Shown here piece after piece: positions 33,415 through 45,110 of a stretch of 64,000 bases of DNA (position 1 is its first letter; every line of letters begins with the position of its first letter). Source of the DNA: Conoideocrella luteorostrata (taxonomy: Eukaryota; Ascomycota; Sordariomycetes; Hypocreales; Clavicipitaceae); assembly GCA_032433595.1 (NCBI GenBank), contig JASWJB010000188.1:1-64000 (forward strand), written 5' to 3'. The notes beneath the pieces were generated by a model. That model did not search any database, was not told the DNA's origin, and saw only the letters and a list, made by a program, of their open reading frames with translations. The position numbers were made by a program, and so were the translations under genes.

Positions 33415-35151
33415 TACCTCCCCTCGCACTTGTATCTGAAAGCGCAGATATGTCGTTGATTATCTAAAGCAATGGAATGCTCGCAACGGTTATCTAGACG
33501 CCGGGCGCGAGGAACCGGCCGTGGCGTCCAGCTCGCTCACCACTGAATCACCGTCATAGCGTGCGACTGCGGAGTAAAATCCAAACATCTCATTCATGGA
33601 TGCTGTACAGAGTGCGGCGTATGTATTGTATCATGATCAAAGCAGCCTCCATGCAGGTGACAAAGAGGAAGGTTTTCCAATTGTGACTTGTTCTCGCAAG
33701 GTCTTTCACCGCTCGTTGTACACTACACCATGTCCTTGGCCATGTGGCTGCAGCAGCTAAATTACACAGCAACTGCGGCGGAATAATTCGATTTTGCGGA
33801 GTTGCATTCCGAACGACTGACGGTCTATGCCGCAACAGGCTTTCGGAAGTGGTGATGGCTGCCCAATGTTGCTGCAGTGACAGGTTGTTCAGGAATGCAG
33901 CGGTCGTAGCTCGGCGACGAGCAATTAGGCTGAAAGTATTGCATTCTGCATGACTGGCTTAGTTTCTGTTGGGCAACGATACATTTCAGTTCGGCAACAT
34001 ATCAACTCATCAATTTGCCCAGTCTTTCAGCAATTGTGCAGCATTAGTAGCACCATCGGAAACACTCTGTAGGTGCGCCGTACAAACCCAAGGAGCTGGA
34101 CTTCGAAAAGTACTCCTCTGACGGAAAAACCTAGCCGCTCGCGCATCCCCGCATCAGACAGGGCTAGGCGAGCGGATCTGAGTACAAATGTCGCGCAAGC
34201 GAGTGTTCGTGTGAAACATTGTACGGGACAAAGCAAAACCAGGGCAATCATGGCCGCCACTGTCGTATGTAAGTATCCACGGCCGGGTTTGCCAGGGCAG
34301 GCATATTAAACTTGCATGTCTCTGACGACATCGAGCGTGCAATCAATGAGCACTACGGAGTAAACAACTGGTGGTTTTTCGTGGCGTTCTCCAAGACAAA
34401 TGTCAATGGCACGGAGAGCGCATTGTTTTTCGTGAGCCTTTAAATGAACAAAAGGTGAGCATGAATTTTGTACCCAGGGTTATACTGTACATCGGAGGGA
34501 ACCTTAATTTCTCGACAGTGAATTATGACTCAAAAAGGAAGCTGACAACCACAACCCAAGGTGACTTGGCCGAAAACCTCTCAATGCAAATTAGCTACGG
34601 CTCTGAGCTCAGTTCCCCGTTGCTGGCAGCTTGGGACTGGAGATGACAACAGGGAGGCAAGCGGGCCAAGCAGCGACGAGTGAGAGATGAGGGTGGTTTC
34701 AGGGACGATCAGCCCCACAGCTCTTCCTGGCTCTGTTTGGTGGGTATTTTGGGTGATGCTGCTTTGTGGTTGGGCAGTTCCCCTTCCCGCGCCTGAGTAA
34801 TCAGCTCTACGCCAATGACGAGCCACAGACTAGGCAGGAGAGGAAAGTGAAGATGGGTGTGTCAGTCATCAGTGCCAGCTGTTGTCGGGCTGCCAACTTT
34901 CTTGAGCGGGGCACGGTTTGAACTTTGGGTGACTGCAAGCTTCGAAATCTCTTTGGGTAATATAGATCATGGGCCGCCCGTACCACATATTCAGTGCCTC
35001 GAAACACGTACCCTGCCAGAGTGCAGATTAGCTGTGGCATCCTGCGCGATTTATCAGCTGTCGCTTGATTCCTTGCTGGTGGAACGTCGCAAAGTTTGAA
35101 TCATTATCAGATGGCGGGTCGTATCGATGAAAGTGACATATCCGGTCAAAC

Positions 35152-35174
35152 TACTCCGTACTCCGTATTCCGTA
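35152..35174. repeat. Triple overlapping TACTCCGTA array
   Basis: Two exact overlapping TACTCCGTA units (35152-35160 and 35159-35167) are followed by the variant TTCCGTA (35168-35174), a 7-8-bp step array. It is non-coding and the longest local array of this element in the window. Confidence 0.8.
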
Positions 35175-37054
35175 GGATGATAGTCATTAAGCTGCAGAGT
35201 CACACAATGCTATTTTTGCAACTCCATTTGCTGACCCCAGGTTTGCTTACTGCTGTAGTTAATAGCTTGTAGTGTCCCGTAGGCTGTGATATGACACAGT
35301 AGTGCTACTGTGCTTCTTCCGCCAGGACAGCAGCTAGCCGAAAACTTCTCGGGAACAAAGTCATTTGCTGGCAAGTCTTAGGGACGAGAAGCAATTTGCA
35401 AACCCAAACACTAGTATTGTTCATATTCCGGCTAATATACAATACCGCACAGTTCAAGCTCATGTTCTTATTGCAAGGTTTGCGAAGTGGGCTCGGGATG
35501 TTAAGGCAAGGTGCGGGCACCCAGCTAGCCGAAGACCATGGTGATACGGCTACGTGGGATGATGGTACCGGGTTACAGGGAGGGAGCTGTGAGAAGGCAA
35601 GCATTCGACTTCAAGCGAAACCAGGGAAGAAGCCTCTTGGGCCATGAAGGCGAAATTAAGGGAGAAGGCCTTGATGATGCTTAGAGTCCATGATTTGGTC
35701 CAGAACTCGAATAGACGGAAGCCACTGCTATGGTCCGCCGAACTGTTGTGACACATCTCTTTTAGCCATATTTGTGCAAATGCACCATTGAAGAGAGCCA
35801 GGATTGCGGTACCGGCTCATTGCGTTCCTCAGAGTTCTGAAAGGAAGTTCACTTGAGGTCTGGTTGCGAAGAGGTTGCGAGTTGCTACTAGTATTATTGA
35901 CAGCGAGTACACAAGAGAAAAATGTGGTGTGAATTTCATGCTGGACTTGGCCGCCATCTGTTTGAGCCATTAGATTCACCCCCACTTGAGGACCCTCGAG
36001 CCCAGTTCTTAGTGGGCCTGATGCGCCGTAGCGCCAGGGGCAGAGCGGCTCTGTATGGGCAAATGCTGGATATACCCCTGACGCTACTACTATTGTCCTG
36101 TACAATCGGGTAAGTGTACAATAAGTAGATTCATCTGGACCAGGGTCTGAGCGGGGTGTGGTAAACCCGTGTTGATGGGGGCCGTCCACGCTCAAGGACA
36201 GAAGAGCGAGGGTGATCAAGTGCCTGAGCAGTACATTCCCGCTAGGTCCAACCCCAGGCCCAGCCCAAACTTGGCCGGCATCCTGGCCGTTCCACTGTCG
36301 GTTGTCCACTGTACACTGTCCACGCAGCCTAAGGCCTCGCGCTTGGTACAGGGAACGGAGCATGCATTTCAGTTAGCTGGTTGTGTGTACTCCGTTCTCC
36401 GTACTGTTACTGCACCCGCCGGTGGCACTTGGCAAACACTCAACGCAGCTGGGAGCAATGATCTCCATCCATCCTTTCCTTATTAACGTCCATCGACCGC
36501 GCCGTCTGTCTCTTAGTCTTCTTCTCTTGGTCCACCCTCCTCTTGTTTCTTCTCCCCCCAAAGCGAAAGACCTGGATTGTCGACTGCCTAGACGGCATTG
36601 CTACCTTTCCCTTCCTTTTACATTACGCTCCTTCAATAGACATTTGTCTTCGCCATCCGTTCCTTTTTGTGTCCTCGTCGGCACTTTACGCTCCTTGTGG
36701 TTTTTCTTCGTCTGGCTACCGGTTTGCGCAATATCGAATTGTGAAATCCTGATTCACAGGCATCTCCCTCAACAGGTCCCTCTGGTCAGGCTTCCGTTTC
36801 TTCTTGTCCTTCCTTCACTCTTAGCCATCACCGCATCAACCCCTCGATCACGGGTCTTGTTTGATTGCTGTTCAAATCGGAACGCTGAGATATCTTACCA
36901 AGTCTACAAAATCGATCCGACAACAACAAACCTACACCAGCAGCGCTGCCCAGCTGGTTCTGAAGCAAACAAGCAGACAAACCTACATCGCCAGGTCTAA
37001 CTTGACAACGAATATCACAGCAAATATCTCACGACAAGTCAATATCTTCGAGAG

Positions 37055-37683
37055 GTATGGATTTTTCCTTGAAATGACTACTTCTGTTCTTTTGAATGCT
37101 TTTTTCCCTCTTTTCGTTTCTTCTACTTTCCGGGGATTGGATTCTACTGTTTTGAGACGTATGAATTTCGTCTAGGCAACTCACCTGGTTGCCTGTGATT
37201 CGATTCTCAAACTCCGTGTTTGGGTGTTATACATTACATCTGAAGGCCAACAGGTGCTGGCATGCAAAAAGGGTTATGCGCTCACTACAGTCTCGTTCGC
37301 CTGACAATCGCCATTGCGGACTGGTGCGTATGGCCGGAAACAGCCAGCCTAGCTGGTTGTCAGGGTCCCCGAAGGCACCGCTTTAAAACGCATTGTTTCG
37401 CTACACATTCCCCACATCAAAGTGCATTCCGGAGACGTACAGCTGCCAGCCACCTCGGCTCCGCAATCCAACGGTTCCACCCAGCGACAGACAAGGAGAC
37501 TGGAGGAGCCTTGGTTGTACTGGTGATGGATATGTCGCGGACAGCTACGTCTAGAATCTGTTTCGTCATTGCTTTATGATGCATCATGGCCGAACGCGGC
37601 AAACCAGCAGTCGTTGCCGCCAAACTCTTGACTTATATACTTCGATGGTAGTTTTCAAAATGCTGTTGCTAACCTGTCTGCAG
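37055..37683 (+). other. Possible 5'-UTR intron of the PR-1 gene
   Basis: A donor-like GTATGG follows a pyrimidine- and CAA-rich leader-like segment. A branch GCTAAC plus acceptor CTGCAG ends 19 bp before the start codon at 37703. The acceptor side is convincing; the donor partner is a guess, and a shorter intron is possible. Confidence 0.35.
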
Positions 37684-37702
37684 GTCGTCAAAACTGATCG
37701 AA

Positions 37703-38701
37703 ATGAAGTCTTCATTGTTTCTTGTGGCTACCAGTGCCCTGCTCGCCTCGGCTGGTCCTCTAGGACGGCGCGCGGAGGTTACCGATTGGGTTACTGAGAT
37801 TGTTACCGTCACCGTCACCGATGATGGTACCTCTTCGGCCACCGGTGGTGTCTTCATTCAGATCCCCAAGCATACTCCAGCCGTTATCCCACCTCCCGCC
37901 CAGGTGCTGACCAGCATCGTCAAAATCCAATCTACCACCCAGGCTCCTGCTCCTCCACCTCCTCCACCGTCTTCTAAGCCTGAGGTCAAGGTCTCAACCA
38001 AGGCACAGCCTCCTCCCAAGGAGACCTCGACCACTCCCCCGCCTCCTCCCTCCAACAACTTGGGCGACTATGAGAGCACTATACTCGAGAAGCACAACCT
38101 TCACCGCAAGAACCACTCTGCCTCAGCCCTTGAGTGGGACGACACCCTTGCCCAATACGCTGCCAACACAGCCAACGGTTGTGTCTTTGAGCACGACATG
38201 TAAGTATTGGGAGAAGACCAATAGGCTATTCCGGGATAAAAATTAAGCTAACTGGGTGACCAGGAAGCAAGGCGGTGGTGGCTACGGCCAAAATCTCGCC
38301 AGCCAAGGATCAAGTGGCAACATTGACAACTTGAAGGTCAAGTCTGCAGCCCAAGGCGTTACTGACATGTGGTACAATGGCGAAGCGGGCAACTACAACT
38401 CCTTCTATGGCATGTCCAACCCGCCATCCAACGTCCCTCTTGGCGACTTTGGCCACTTCACCCAGCTCGTCTGGAAGTCTTCCAAAAAGGTCGGCTGTGC
38501 CACTGTGAAATGCCCCGGCGGTTCTGTTCTCAGTCTCCCTGCTTGGTACACTGTATGCAACTATCAGCCTCCTGGTAAGAACAGACGCTCTGCATCATGT
38601 CAATTGTTATTATTTGCTGATGATCTGCATTAGGAAACTATGGTGGTCAATACGGTGCCAATGTGCTCAAACCTCTTGGTATGAGCATCTCTGTCGTGTA
38701 A
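37703..38701 (+). CDS. Secreted PR-1-like (CAP/SCP superfamily) protein
   Basis: Exons 37703-38199, 38264-38574 and 38634-38701 encode 291 residues. The signal peptide is MKSSLFLVATSALLASAG, with a dibasic RR shortly after. Then comes a Val/Thr-rich stretch (DWVTEIVTVTVTDD) and a long Pro-rich linker (PPPPPP blocks, residues about 60-120). The CAP domain fills the C-terminal half: LEKHNLHRKNHSASALEWDD, CVFEHD, GHFTQLVWKSSKKVGCATVKC and YTVCNYQPPGNYGGQYGANV, all CAP signatures. Fungal PR-1-like proteins bind sterols or other lipids outside the cell and contribute to stress tolerance and host interaction. That role is known for the family, not shown here. The splices restore HDMKQGGGGYG and PPGNYGG. 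The gene stands alone in the gene-poor block. Confidence 0.92.
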
Positions 38702-40918
38702 CGGCATTCTCTAGCCTTGACACGCGCGCCAACGGATGCAGTTGCGAGCCCATCTCATAAACTAGCTGAACGTTGTGAATGCATCGTACTGTGGACATAT
38801 TCGACCAACAAATCATTCTATATGCACCAACATAGATCAGGAATAGAGACTTGTCCAAGATTCAATCGTGACTGACGCAGGAACTTGGATGGTAAGTTCG
38901 CAGCGAGGCATTGTGGATTTCACTTCTCACCTGTATGTACGTTATGCCGCACGGTATTTAACGATCTTGGTCTTCTTTTATAAGACAAGGATTTCTTTTC
39001 CTTCTTTCCTTCTGAACCTTTCTTCTTTTGACCGCCCTTTACAAAACTTTTGTGTGTTAAATGGAAATGGTCTTTTTCTACTGCATGTTGTTGGCGCCAT
39101 TACGATGATGCATTACGGATGTCAGGCATCCCTGCAAATGTTGCGGCCTGATAGGAGGGAGTTTAGGGACTCTGGTGCGCTGGATTTTCGCATGTTCCGG
39201 CTCTCTTTTCTTATCTAAGCGAAGATATCACTGCACGATTGTATGGTCCTCGTCAATGAATGTGTGTATGTACCCGCGTCCATGAAGTGTCTAATGTGGT
39301 CGGCATAGTCGGCACCAACATGTTACGCCCTTTGCTGTGCTTATTTAAGGTTGACTAGATGAATCAGCTCCTCGAAATCTGTTAGGTCAAAACATTTTCT
39401 TACCCTCGAAAGTGTACGGTATGCTAGATTCTAGACACAACGGTGTAGGCTGGCTTCCTTTAGTTGTATATCGAGAGGCTCCTTCCTTCAGCCGTTCCGC
39501 CCTTTAGCTTGCAACACACTAGGAATCACGGATGTAGTAAGTCGCCGAGCAGGCAACAATTTCAGCAAGCTCATCTCTGTGGGTTGTATTGAACCTATCT
39601 GGCTTTCAAGGAAACATTTCGTCCCATGCTGCGTCATAGAAGACAGACTTTTTCTCTTATTTTCTTTATTTTTGGGACGTGCCAGTCCAGCTATACTGAC
39701 GTTGGAAAATAAACCATTGGTTGTAAATTGTACCCACTTGCTTCCGCCTGAATACCGCCTTATTTTTCTTGCTTTTTTTGCACAAACTCGGACTCGACCG
39801 ACGGCGGAACCGAGACCAAGCCAACAGTGTGTCATCGGCCATATCACTTTTCAGAAGACGAGTTTCTATTTACCCGAGCCAGTGGCTCAACTGCACTCAC
39901 AAGGATGATACACACCATCCGAGCAGTGCCAAGCTGCGTAATATTTCTCGGTCATTTCTCGAAAGAGATAGCAAGAATGCTCCAAGTTAGATTATTGGGA
40001 GTCTGTAGGAGCTGCTATGAAATTGGTTCGGTTGGACAGCTTGGTTCCGCCCCTTTTGAAGCTCACTGGCTACTCGTGGATGCTATTGCTGATGCTGTAT
40101 GCAGGGCTTGAAGTCGCATAGCCTTCCCTGAGGGCCACTTCTCACTTCGGAAAGGGGCAATATGGTCATTGGGAATCGTGCAAGGGAAATGGGAATTGTG
40201 ACTATTCTGCTGGGTTCACCGGGCGCGCTACAGCCTCACTCTGAGTGGTGTATGTTTCCTCCGCTCTGCCGGGGGAGGTTTGTTCGCCTGCCGGCTGTCG
40301 TTTCTGGGCTGCCGATGGAAACAGAATCTCAGGGCCCTCGGTCGGTTTCCACAGGGTATTGATACCGTAGTACCATTTTAGGTCTCCGTTTTTGACTGTT
40401 CTGAGGGGATTGTTTATGGTCGAGACCTACACATGGAAGGGAGCACACTGTGCTCGCTGTTGCTGCAGCCTTGCGAAGCTAAGTCGTTCATGAGCAGGCT
40501 CTCGGGACGATATCCTATATTTTCGCCCACACCATGCCTTACCTGAATGCGACTCGAACCAAGTTTCACCCTCGATATCTACCTCCAGACTTGCGGTGAT
40601 TTTGCTCCTGCCTCTTGCGAATAGCTGAATCCTACGTCCAAGCAAATATCTACTGGCTCCCACATCCCGAGCGACGTAGATAACAACAAGAACGACAATC
40701 GGCGCGTCCCAACCAACAGACTCCTCTTCTCCATCCAGCTATGCCTCAAATACCGCAACCGGCATACAACTGAACAGCCCTCCGGCTGGCTAGACCATCG
40801 TGGATCGAACAGCCAGCCAGTCTGCAGATCGTTATGCAGGCTTACGGGCCAAGAATGGCCGCCACTCCGGAGAAGGCTGGCCATGGTAGACATCACGAGT
40901 CCCCCCTTCCCCTCCCCG

Positions 40919-40963
40919 GCGACGACTAACGACGACTACGACGAGTCCCGACGACGACGACCG
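40919..40963. repeat. Degenerate (CGA)n repeat
   Basis: A run of CGA units interrupted by TAA, CTA and GTCC, read directly. It is non-coding. Confidence 0.75.
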
Positions 40964-41750
40964 ACCTAACCGCCCGTGTCACTGCAGTCTCACATGATGG
41001 GATGGTGTGTTTGTTCTAGACGGGCCCTGCGCCTTAAAAACGCTGCAATGCATGTTCCCAACAGAAAAGGGTGCGAAAATAATGGATGCTCGAGTGCGAT
41101 AGCCAAGAAACGTCATGTATGTGCTGTTGTTCTTCGACCATCTATCAGCCATTTGCTATTTGTGCTTAGCCACAGGGGGGTTCCAAGAGAACTCTTGTGA
41201 ATCACCCGCCCCCAACCTTGATAATCAATATGCGCACTGCCAATAGGCTTCCCCTATCAGGGCCGTAATGTCTAATAATCGAAGGCGTGGTCCGAAATAG
41301 CTAATTCAGCTGAATCATCGTTCTTGACACGTCGTTCCGGGGACTTCCTGAGCCTTTGGTGCGCGCCACTGTATGCTCCGTGGGGATGTAGCGTCGAATA
41401 CAGACAACGTGGCGGTCTGAGTTTACTCCGTACCGTTGTTGTAGAAGCGCCAAAGTATAACATTTATGAGGGTATACTTGTACCAAAGCATAGGCAGTTG
41501 TTCCGCATGCTCCACGTTACGCCGTAGGTACTATAGATCTGCTCACGTCTTGGCGTCTCAGATAACTAACTACCCCTCGTTTTAATTCATTCGACTTGCG
41601 GAGTAAGATTCCCCCACACGCTGTGCGTACAGCAGTAGAGCTGCGTTGTTGGTAGGAACGAACAAATCCCCAGCAGCGCCCCCCCACCCCCGGTCGCTGT
41701 CACTGACGCGAACACAGCCACAATATTAACAGAAAGATCCGCAGAGACAG

Positions 41751-41781
<31 letters not shown>
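41751..41781. repeat. T20-A11 homopolymer junction
   Basis: Twenty T followed directly by eleven A and then CAAAAACAAAAAC. Self-complementary and non-coding, it resembles the junction at 33380-33414. Confidence 0.9.
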
Positions 41782-42639
41782 CAAAAACAAAAACAGAAAG
41801 GCCAGAGCGATAAGAGCAGCCTGTGTGTCATATTGTACCCCTCCGCTGAAGAAGGCACTCTTTAAGGCAACCCGGGTTACGGTGCAGCGGGTCGTGCTAG
41901 AGCAGAGGAAACGTGCGTCAGGTTCAATCGCCGACCGGGGTGCTCGGGTTATGCATGGGGTTCGATTAAATCGGGGAGCTGAATGGAGAAAGCATGCAAG
42001 GTTCCCTTCATGTACATGTGCCAAGGGACGAAGGACACAATACAACTCGGAGTATCTTGGTATGGCGAACAGGGTCTTCACGGGCCCAATGCAGTCTGCG
42101 CATTGGGACGCAAGCAGTGGTGCTAGTTTGGTTAGCTAGTGAACATTTATAGGTGTGTGATTGGCACCCGACCGGGGAGGGGGGCAAATCAATACTAGAG
42201 CAAATGCACGATGCATGTACGTGAACGATTGGTAGAATAAGACGCTCGAAATAGAAACAAAATGGCTCCAAGGTTGAATTCATTTGTTACGCAAAATAGC
42301 TAAAGCAGAAATTGTTCATCCAACTCCGTAAATGCGCGGACTATATGCCGGGATGCTCTCATGCAACTCAATACTCCTCGCTACAAAGCCGTAAAGAAAA
42401 AGAGAAAGAAAAGCGATAAAAAAACTAAAAAGAAAAAAAAAACTCCGGGGATTCCTCGTCGGCCTGGTTGGCTTGCAGCGAAATTAATCCATATGCAGAA
42501 TAAAAAAGTCGGCAATGACGTCGTGAGGTTGTGAGGTGCAGGTGGCTGTCTCTTGCAGCCTTGCCAAATTCCAATATAGGTATTGGGGTACCTCGCGTGA
42601 ATGGTTGGATCAAACAGGGAGGTGAGCGTGAGCCCGTGC

Positions 42640-43763
42640 TTAGGTTACACGATAAGCGCTGCGATTGTCAGTAACAGAATACAGAGGCAGGAGGTATCAG
42701 GACCGCAGACATGACTTACTCAATAATAAGCTCTTCGCCAGACCACATGCCACTGGCAACCCATAACCCGCAGTTGACAATCTCGGCGTATCTCTTGTCC
42801 GGTGTCTTTACTGTAGCAAACATGCGGAAGCCGTACTGCCGCGGGTCAATGTCCTTCGACTGGCCAGGGCCGAGAAGTGAGTCCAGGATGTCGCAAGGCC
42901 CAGAAAGGGACCCTCGGGTTCGCATCTCAAGACTGGCAACCAGAGCTTTGTTAGTGACTTGTGCCTCTATGGGACGATTGGTTCAGTATGGAGTGAGCGA
43001 CTTACATGGCAGGTGGCTGATCAGTAGTCTGCATAACAAAGGCCCCTTCAACAATACGAATTGGTCTGAAACCTCTCGCTTGACCCAAGTCATAGCCTCC
43101 GGCCTGTGTACGAATGGTCAGTCAATTCTTCGGGGCGGTGTGCAACACAGTACTCACAAGAACTCGTCCGTTGCCGAAGGAGCCGGACCATTGCCCTGCC
43201 GCCACAGTAGTGATTTCCTTCTTGACCTTGTTTTCCACACGAGATGGTTCCGGGTTCAAAGCGACAGCGATGCGAAAATCGAATTCCAACGCAGGCATGG
43301 GAAAAGAAATGGCTGGTCTAGGAAAATGGGGCAAAGCTCTCCTGCACGATTCTTCGACGCTTCTTTGGCTAAAGATACTGCTGCTACCAGATTGGCTGAT
43401 TTGTCAGCATGGAAAACAAACCTCAGACAACAAGCTTCAATTCGAATTCAAAAGGGTGATGAATTAGGTCAGTTAGGAGACTTACCTGCTGATGTTGCTG
43501 CTCCCCGAATCGGACATGTCATCATGATATTCGCCATGCTGCGGTCCGCCCATGGGATGCATCATGAAATGTGACGCAGGGGCATGAACAGAGTCAACCT
43601 TGGAATTGGCCATCAGACCTGACGGGGTCATGTTGGTATCCCAATGTACTGAGTCTTGCTCCGTCATTTTGTAATCCTGAGCGGGAGGGCAAGGAGTTGG
43701 CGATGTTAGCTCGGTTGGGGCTGTTGTCGGAGCCAGCGAGAACGTCTCCGTGTCAGGAGTCAT
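42640..43763 (-). CDS. DUF3237 domain protein
   Basis: Exons 43763-43486, 43317-43158, 43103-43006, 42932-42720 and 42658-42640 encode 255 residues. Residues 1-93 are a low-complexity Ser/Thr/Met/His-rich lead without a signal peptide. The DUF3237 fold follows: MPALEFDFRIAVALNPEP, TTVAAGQWSGSFGNGRVL, AGGYDLGQARGFRPIRIVEG, FVMQTTDQPPA, EMRTRGSLSGPCDILDSL, FRMFATVKTPDKRYAEIVN, and the terminal DAYRVT. The family is a small beta-barrel of unknown function, common in fungi and bacteria. The last exon is only 19 nt. It was chosen because donor GTAAGT in GA|GTAAGT, a good branch and CGCAG acceptor restore the family ending; otherwise the protein stops at LIIE. The 168-nt first intron is long and its acceptor is the least certain point. 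Confidence 0.8.
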
Positions 43764-44108
43764 TTTTTTCTAGACTTTTAGTTGTGCAATGACCGAGATA
43801 AAAATCTAGAATATTCGAGTGGCGGCTAATTCATGCGTCGGTATCCCACGCAGAACCGAGATGTATCGATGTTATGTATATGTGCGTACACAAGTGTTTG
43901 GGTGGCGGCGGTGTAAGTGCGCGACACTCAAGCTTGCAGCAAAAACGACAAAAAAGCTAGAGGAACGTCTCGGCTTTGTTGGGTGTTATGGCTGCAAGTC
44001 TTCAGCTATATAAGCTTTGTATGAGCAGCCCTTGCCGATCAACGTAGTAATGCGGACGATGGAAATAGTCGGGCTTGTCAGAGAGTAGGGCGTGGGCTGA
44101 TGTGTTTG

Positions 44109-44138
44109 GTGAGTGAGTGAGTGAGTGAGTGAGTGAGT
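44109..44138. repeat. (GAGT)n microsatellite
   Basis: About seven GAGT/GTGA units in a row, read directly, in non-coding DNA about 345 bp upstream of the DUF3237 start codon. On the minus strand it would translate as a Ser-Leu-Thr-His repeat, which is why a spurious 155-codon frame appears there. Confidence 0.9.
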
Positions 44139-45062
44139 CGACGATGAGAGGAATCCGTGTGAGCGAAGTCGAGGTGAGCTGACGTTTAGGAGAGGGGTGG
44201 GGGGAGCGGCTGCTTATGCTGATGAATGGTGGCTGCGGCGGTACTATTATTAAGTTACCAGGAGGAGATGAGCAGACGAGCAGACCGTGGGTATGGAGTA
44301 AATAGGATCTGACTTGGGAAGCCGCGACCATGAGTTGGGCAAACGCTCGCCTTTTACGAGGAACCGCGCAGCTGCTGAAAGAGAATCGACAGGACAGGAC
44401 AGGACCAGGACCAGGGCCAGGACCAACCAACAGTGCGGAGCTAAGGCCCAGCATGCCGGAGACAACCATGGCTGACGTCTTTGCTGCGACAGCTTAATAA
44501 GAATACTTAACGACTACGGAGTACAATTACGGAAGCCGGGGGCAACAGCATGTAAACATTGTGTGCATGGCATGGCATGGGTGGACGGACTACTGCTTTG
44601 GAATACGTACGCACATTGTACTTCCGGGGTCTGGACGGAACACGGAGTAGATTCGGAGTACTTGGCAGGACTAAAAGGCAAGGACTGACGAACGAGTGTG
44701 ACAAGACGAGTGACAAAGCCCAGACATATTGCATGGCAGGCAGTATCGGGCATTTCCATAACATCCGACGTCGAAAAGGTGGGTGCATCCATTGCCCGCT
44801 CCAGTGGAAATCAATACCGAGGCCAGGCATGTCGGCCCACACTTGGCGGAGGCCTGGCGGCCGGGCGATTGGAAATCTTTTGCGTCGTGCCTTCCCAAGC
44901 TGCCAAGACAAGGTCGCCAAAGCTGGAGCCACGCCGGACGCCACTAGAAGCTGTACGGAGTTCCATAACTGGGTACCTAAGCTGCTACTACGGAGTACTA
45001 CAGTGCTGGCTGTACTCGGTACAAAATAATACAGTGCTAGTATCGTGCAGCACCTGCAGAAC

Positions 45063-45110
45063 CTGCAGCACCATGCTGCATCTCCAGCTGCATCGCCAGC
45101 TGCATCGCCA
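45063..45110. repeat. 12-bp tandem repeat, GCATCGCCAGCT-like
   Basis: Three to four imperfect copies of a 12-bp unit (GCATCTCCAGCT, GCATCGCCAGCT, GCATCGCCAGAT), read directly. One frame gives an Ala-Ala-Ser-Pro repeat, but no start codon, signal or domain supports a gene. Confidence 0.75.

Larger units (their letters stand above)
30546..37702. other. 7.2-kb gene-poor region with dispersed TACGGAGTA elements
   Basis: No convincing gene. Open frames up to 211 codons (35728-36363, minus) show no domain, coiled coil or signal peptide. The region contains exact TACGGAGTA/TACTCCGTA copies at 32435-32443, 34354-34362, 35152-35160 and 35159-35167, with degenerate copies at 33109-33117 and 36388-36404, and a T-run/A-run junction at 33380-33414. 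The last 1.2 kb (about 36480-37700) is pyrimidine-rich and probably the promoter and leader of the PR-1 gene. No transposon reading frame or terminal repeat was recognised. Confidence 0.55.
38702..42639. other. 3.9-kb gene-poor region
   Basis: No supported gene. Contents: a degenerate (CGA)n stretch at about 40919-40963, one exact TACTCCGTA at 41424-41432, a partial copy at 42323-42330, and a T20-A11 junction at 41751-41781 followed by CAAAAA repeats. Open frames here are short, unrelated to known domains and mostly overlap on opposite strands. Confidence 0.55.

Noticed and set aside
35728..36363. 211-codon minus-strand open frame in the gene-poor block
   Set aside because: No domain, coiled coil, signal peptide or splice context; it overlaps other equally long frames on the opposite strand.
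36383..37000. 205-codon frame upstream of the PR-1 gene
   Set aside because: Pyrimidine-rich composition yields Leu/Ser/Pro runs; it more likely belongs to the leader of the downstream gene.
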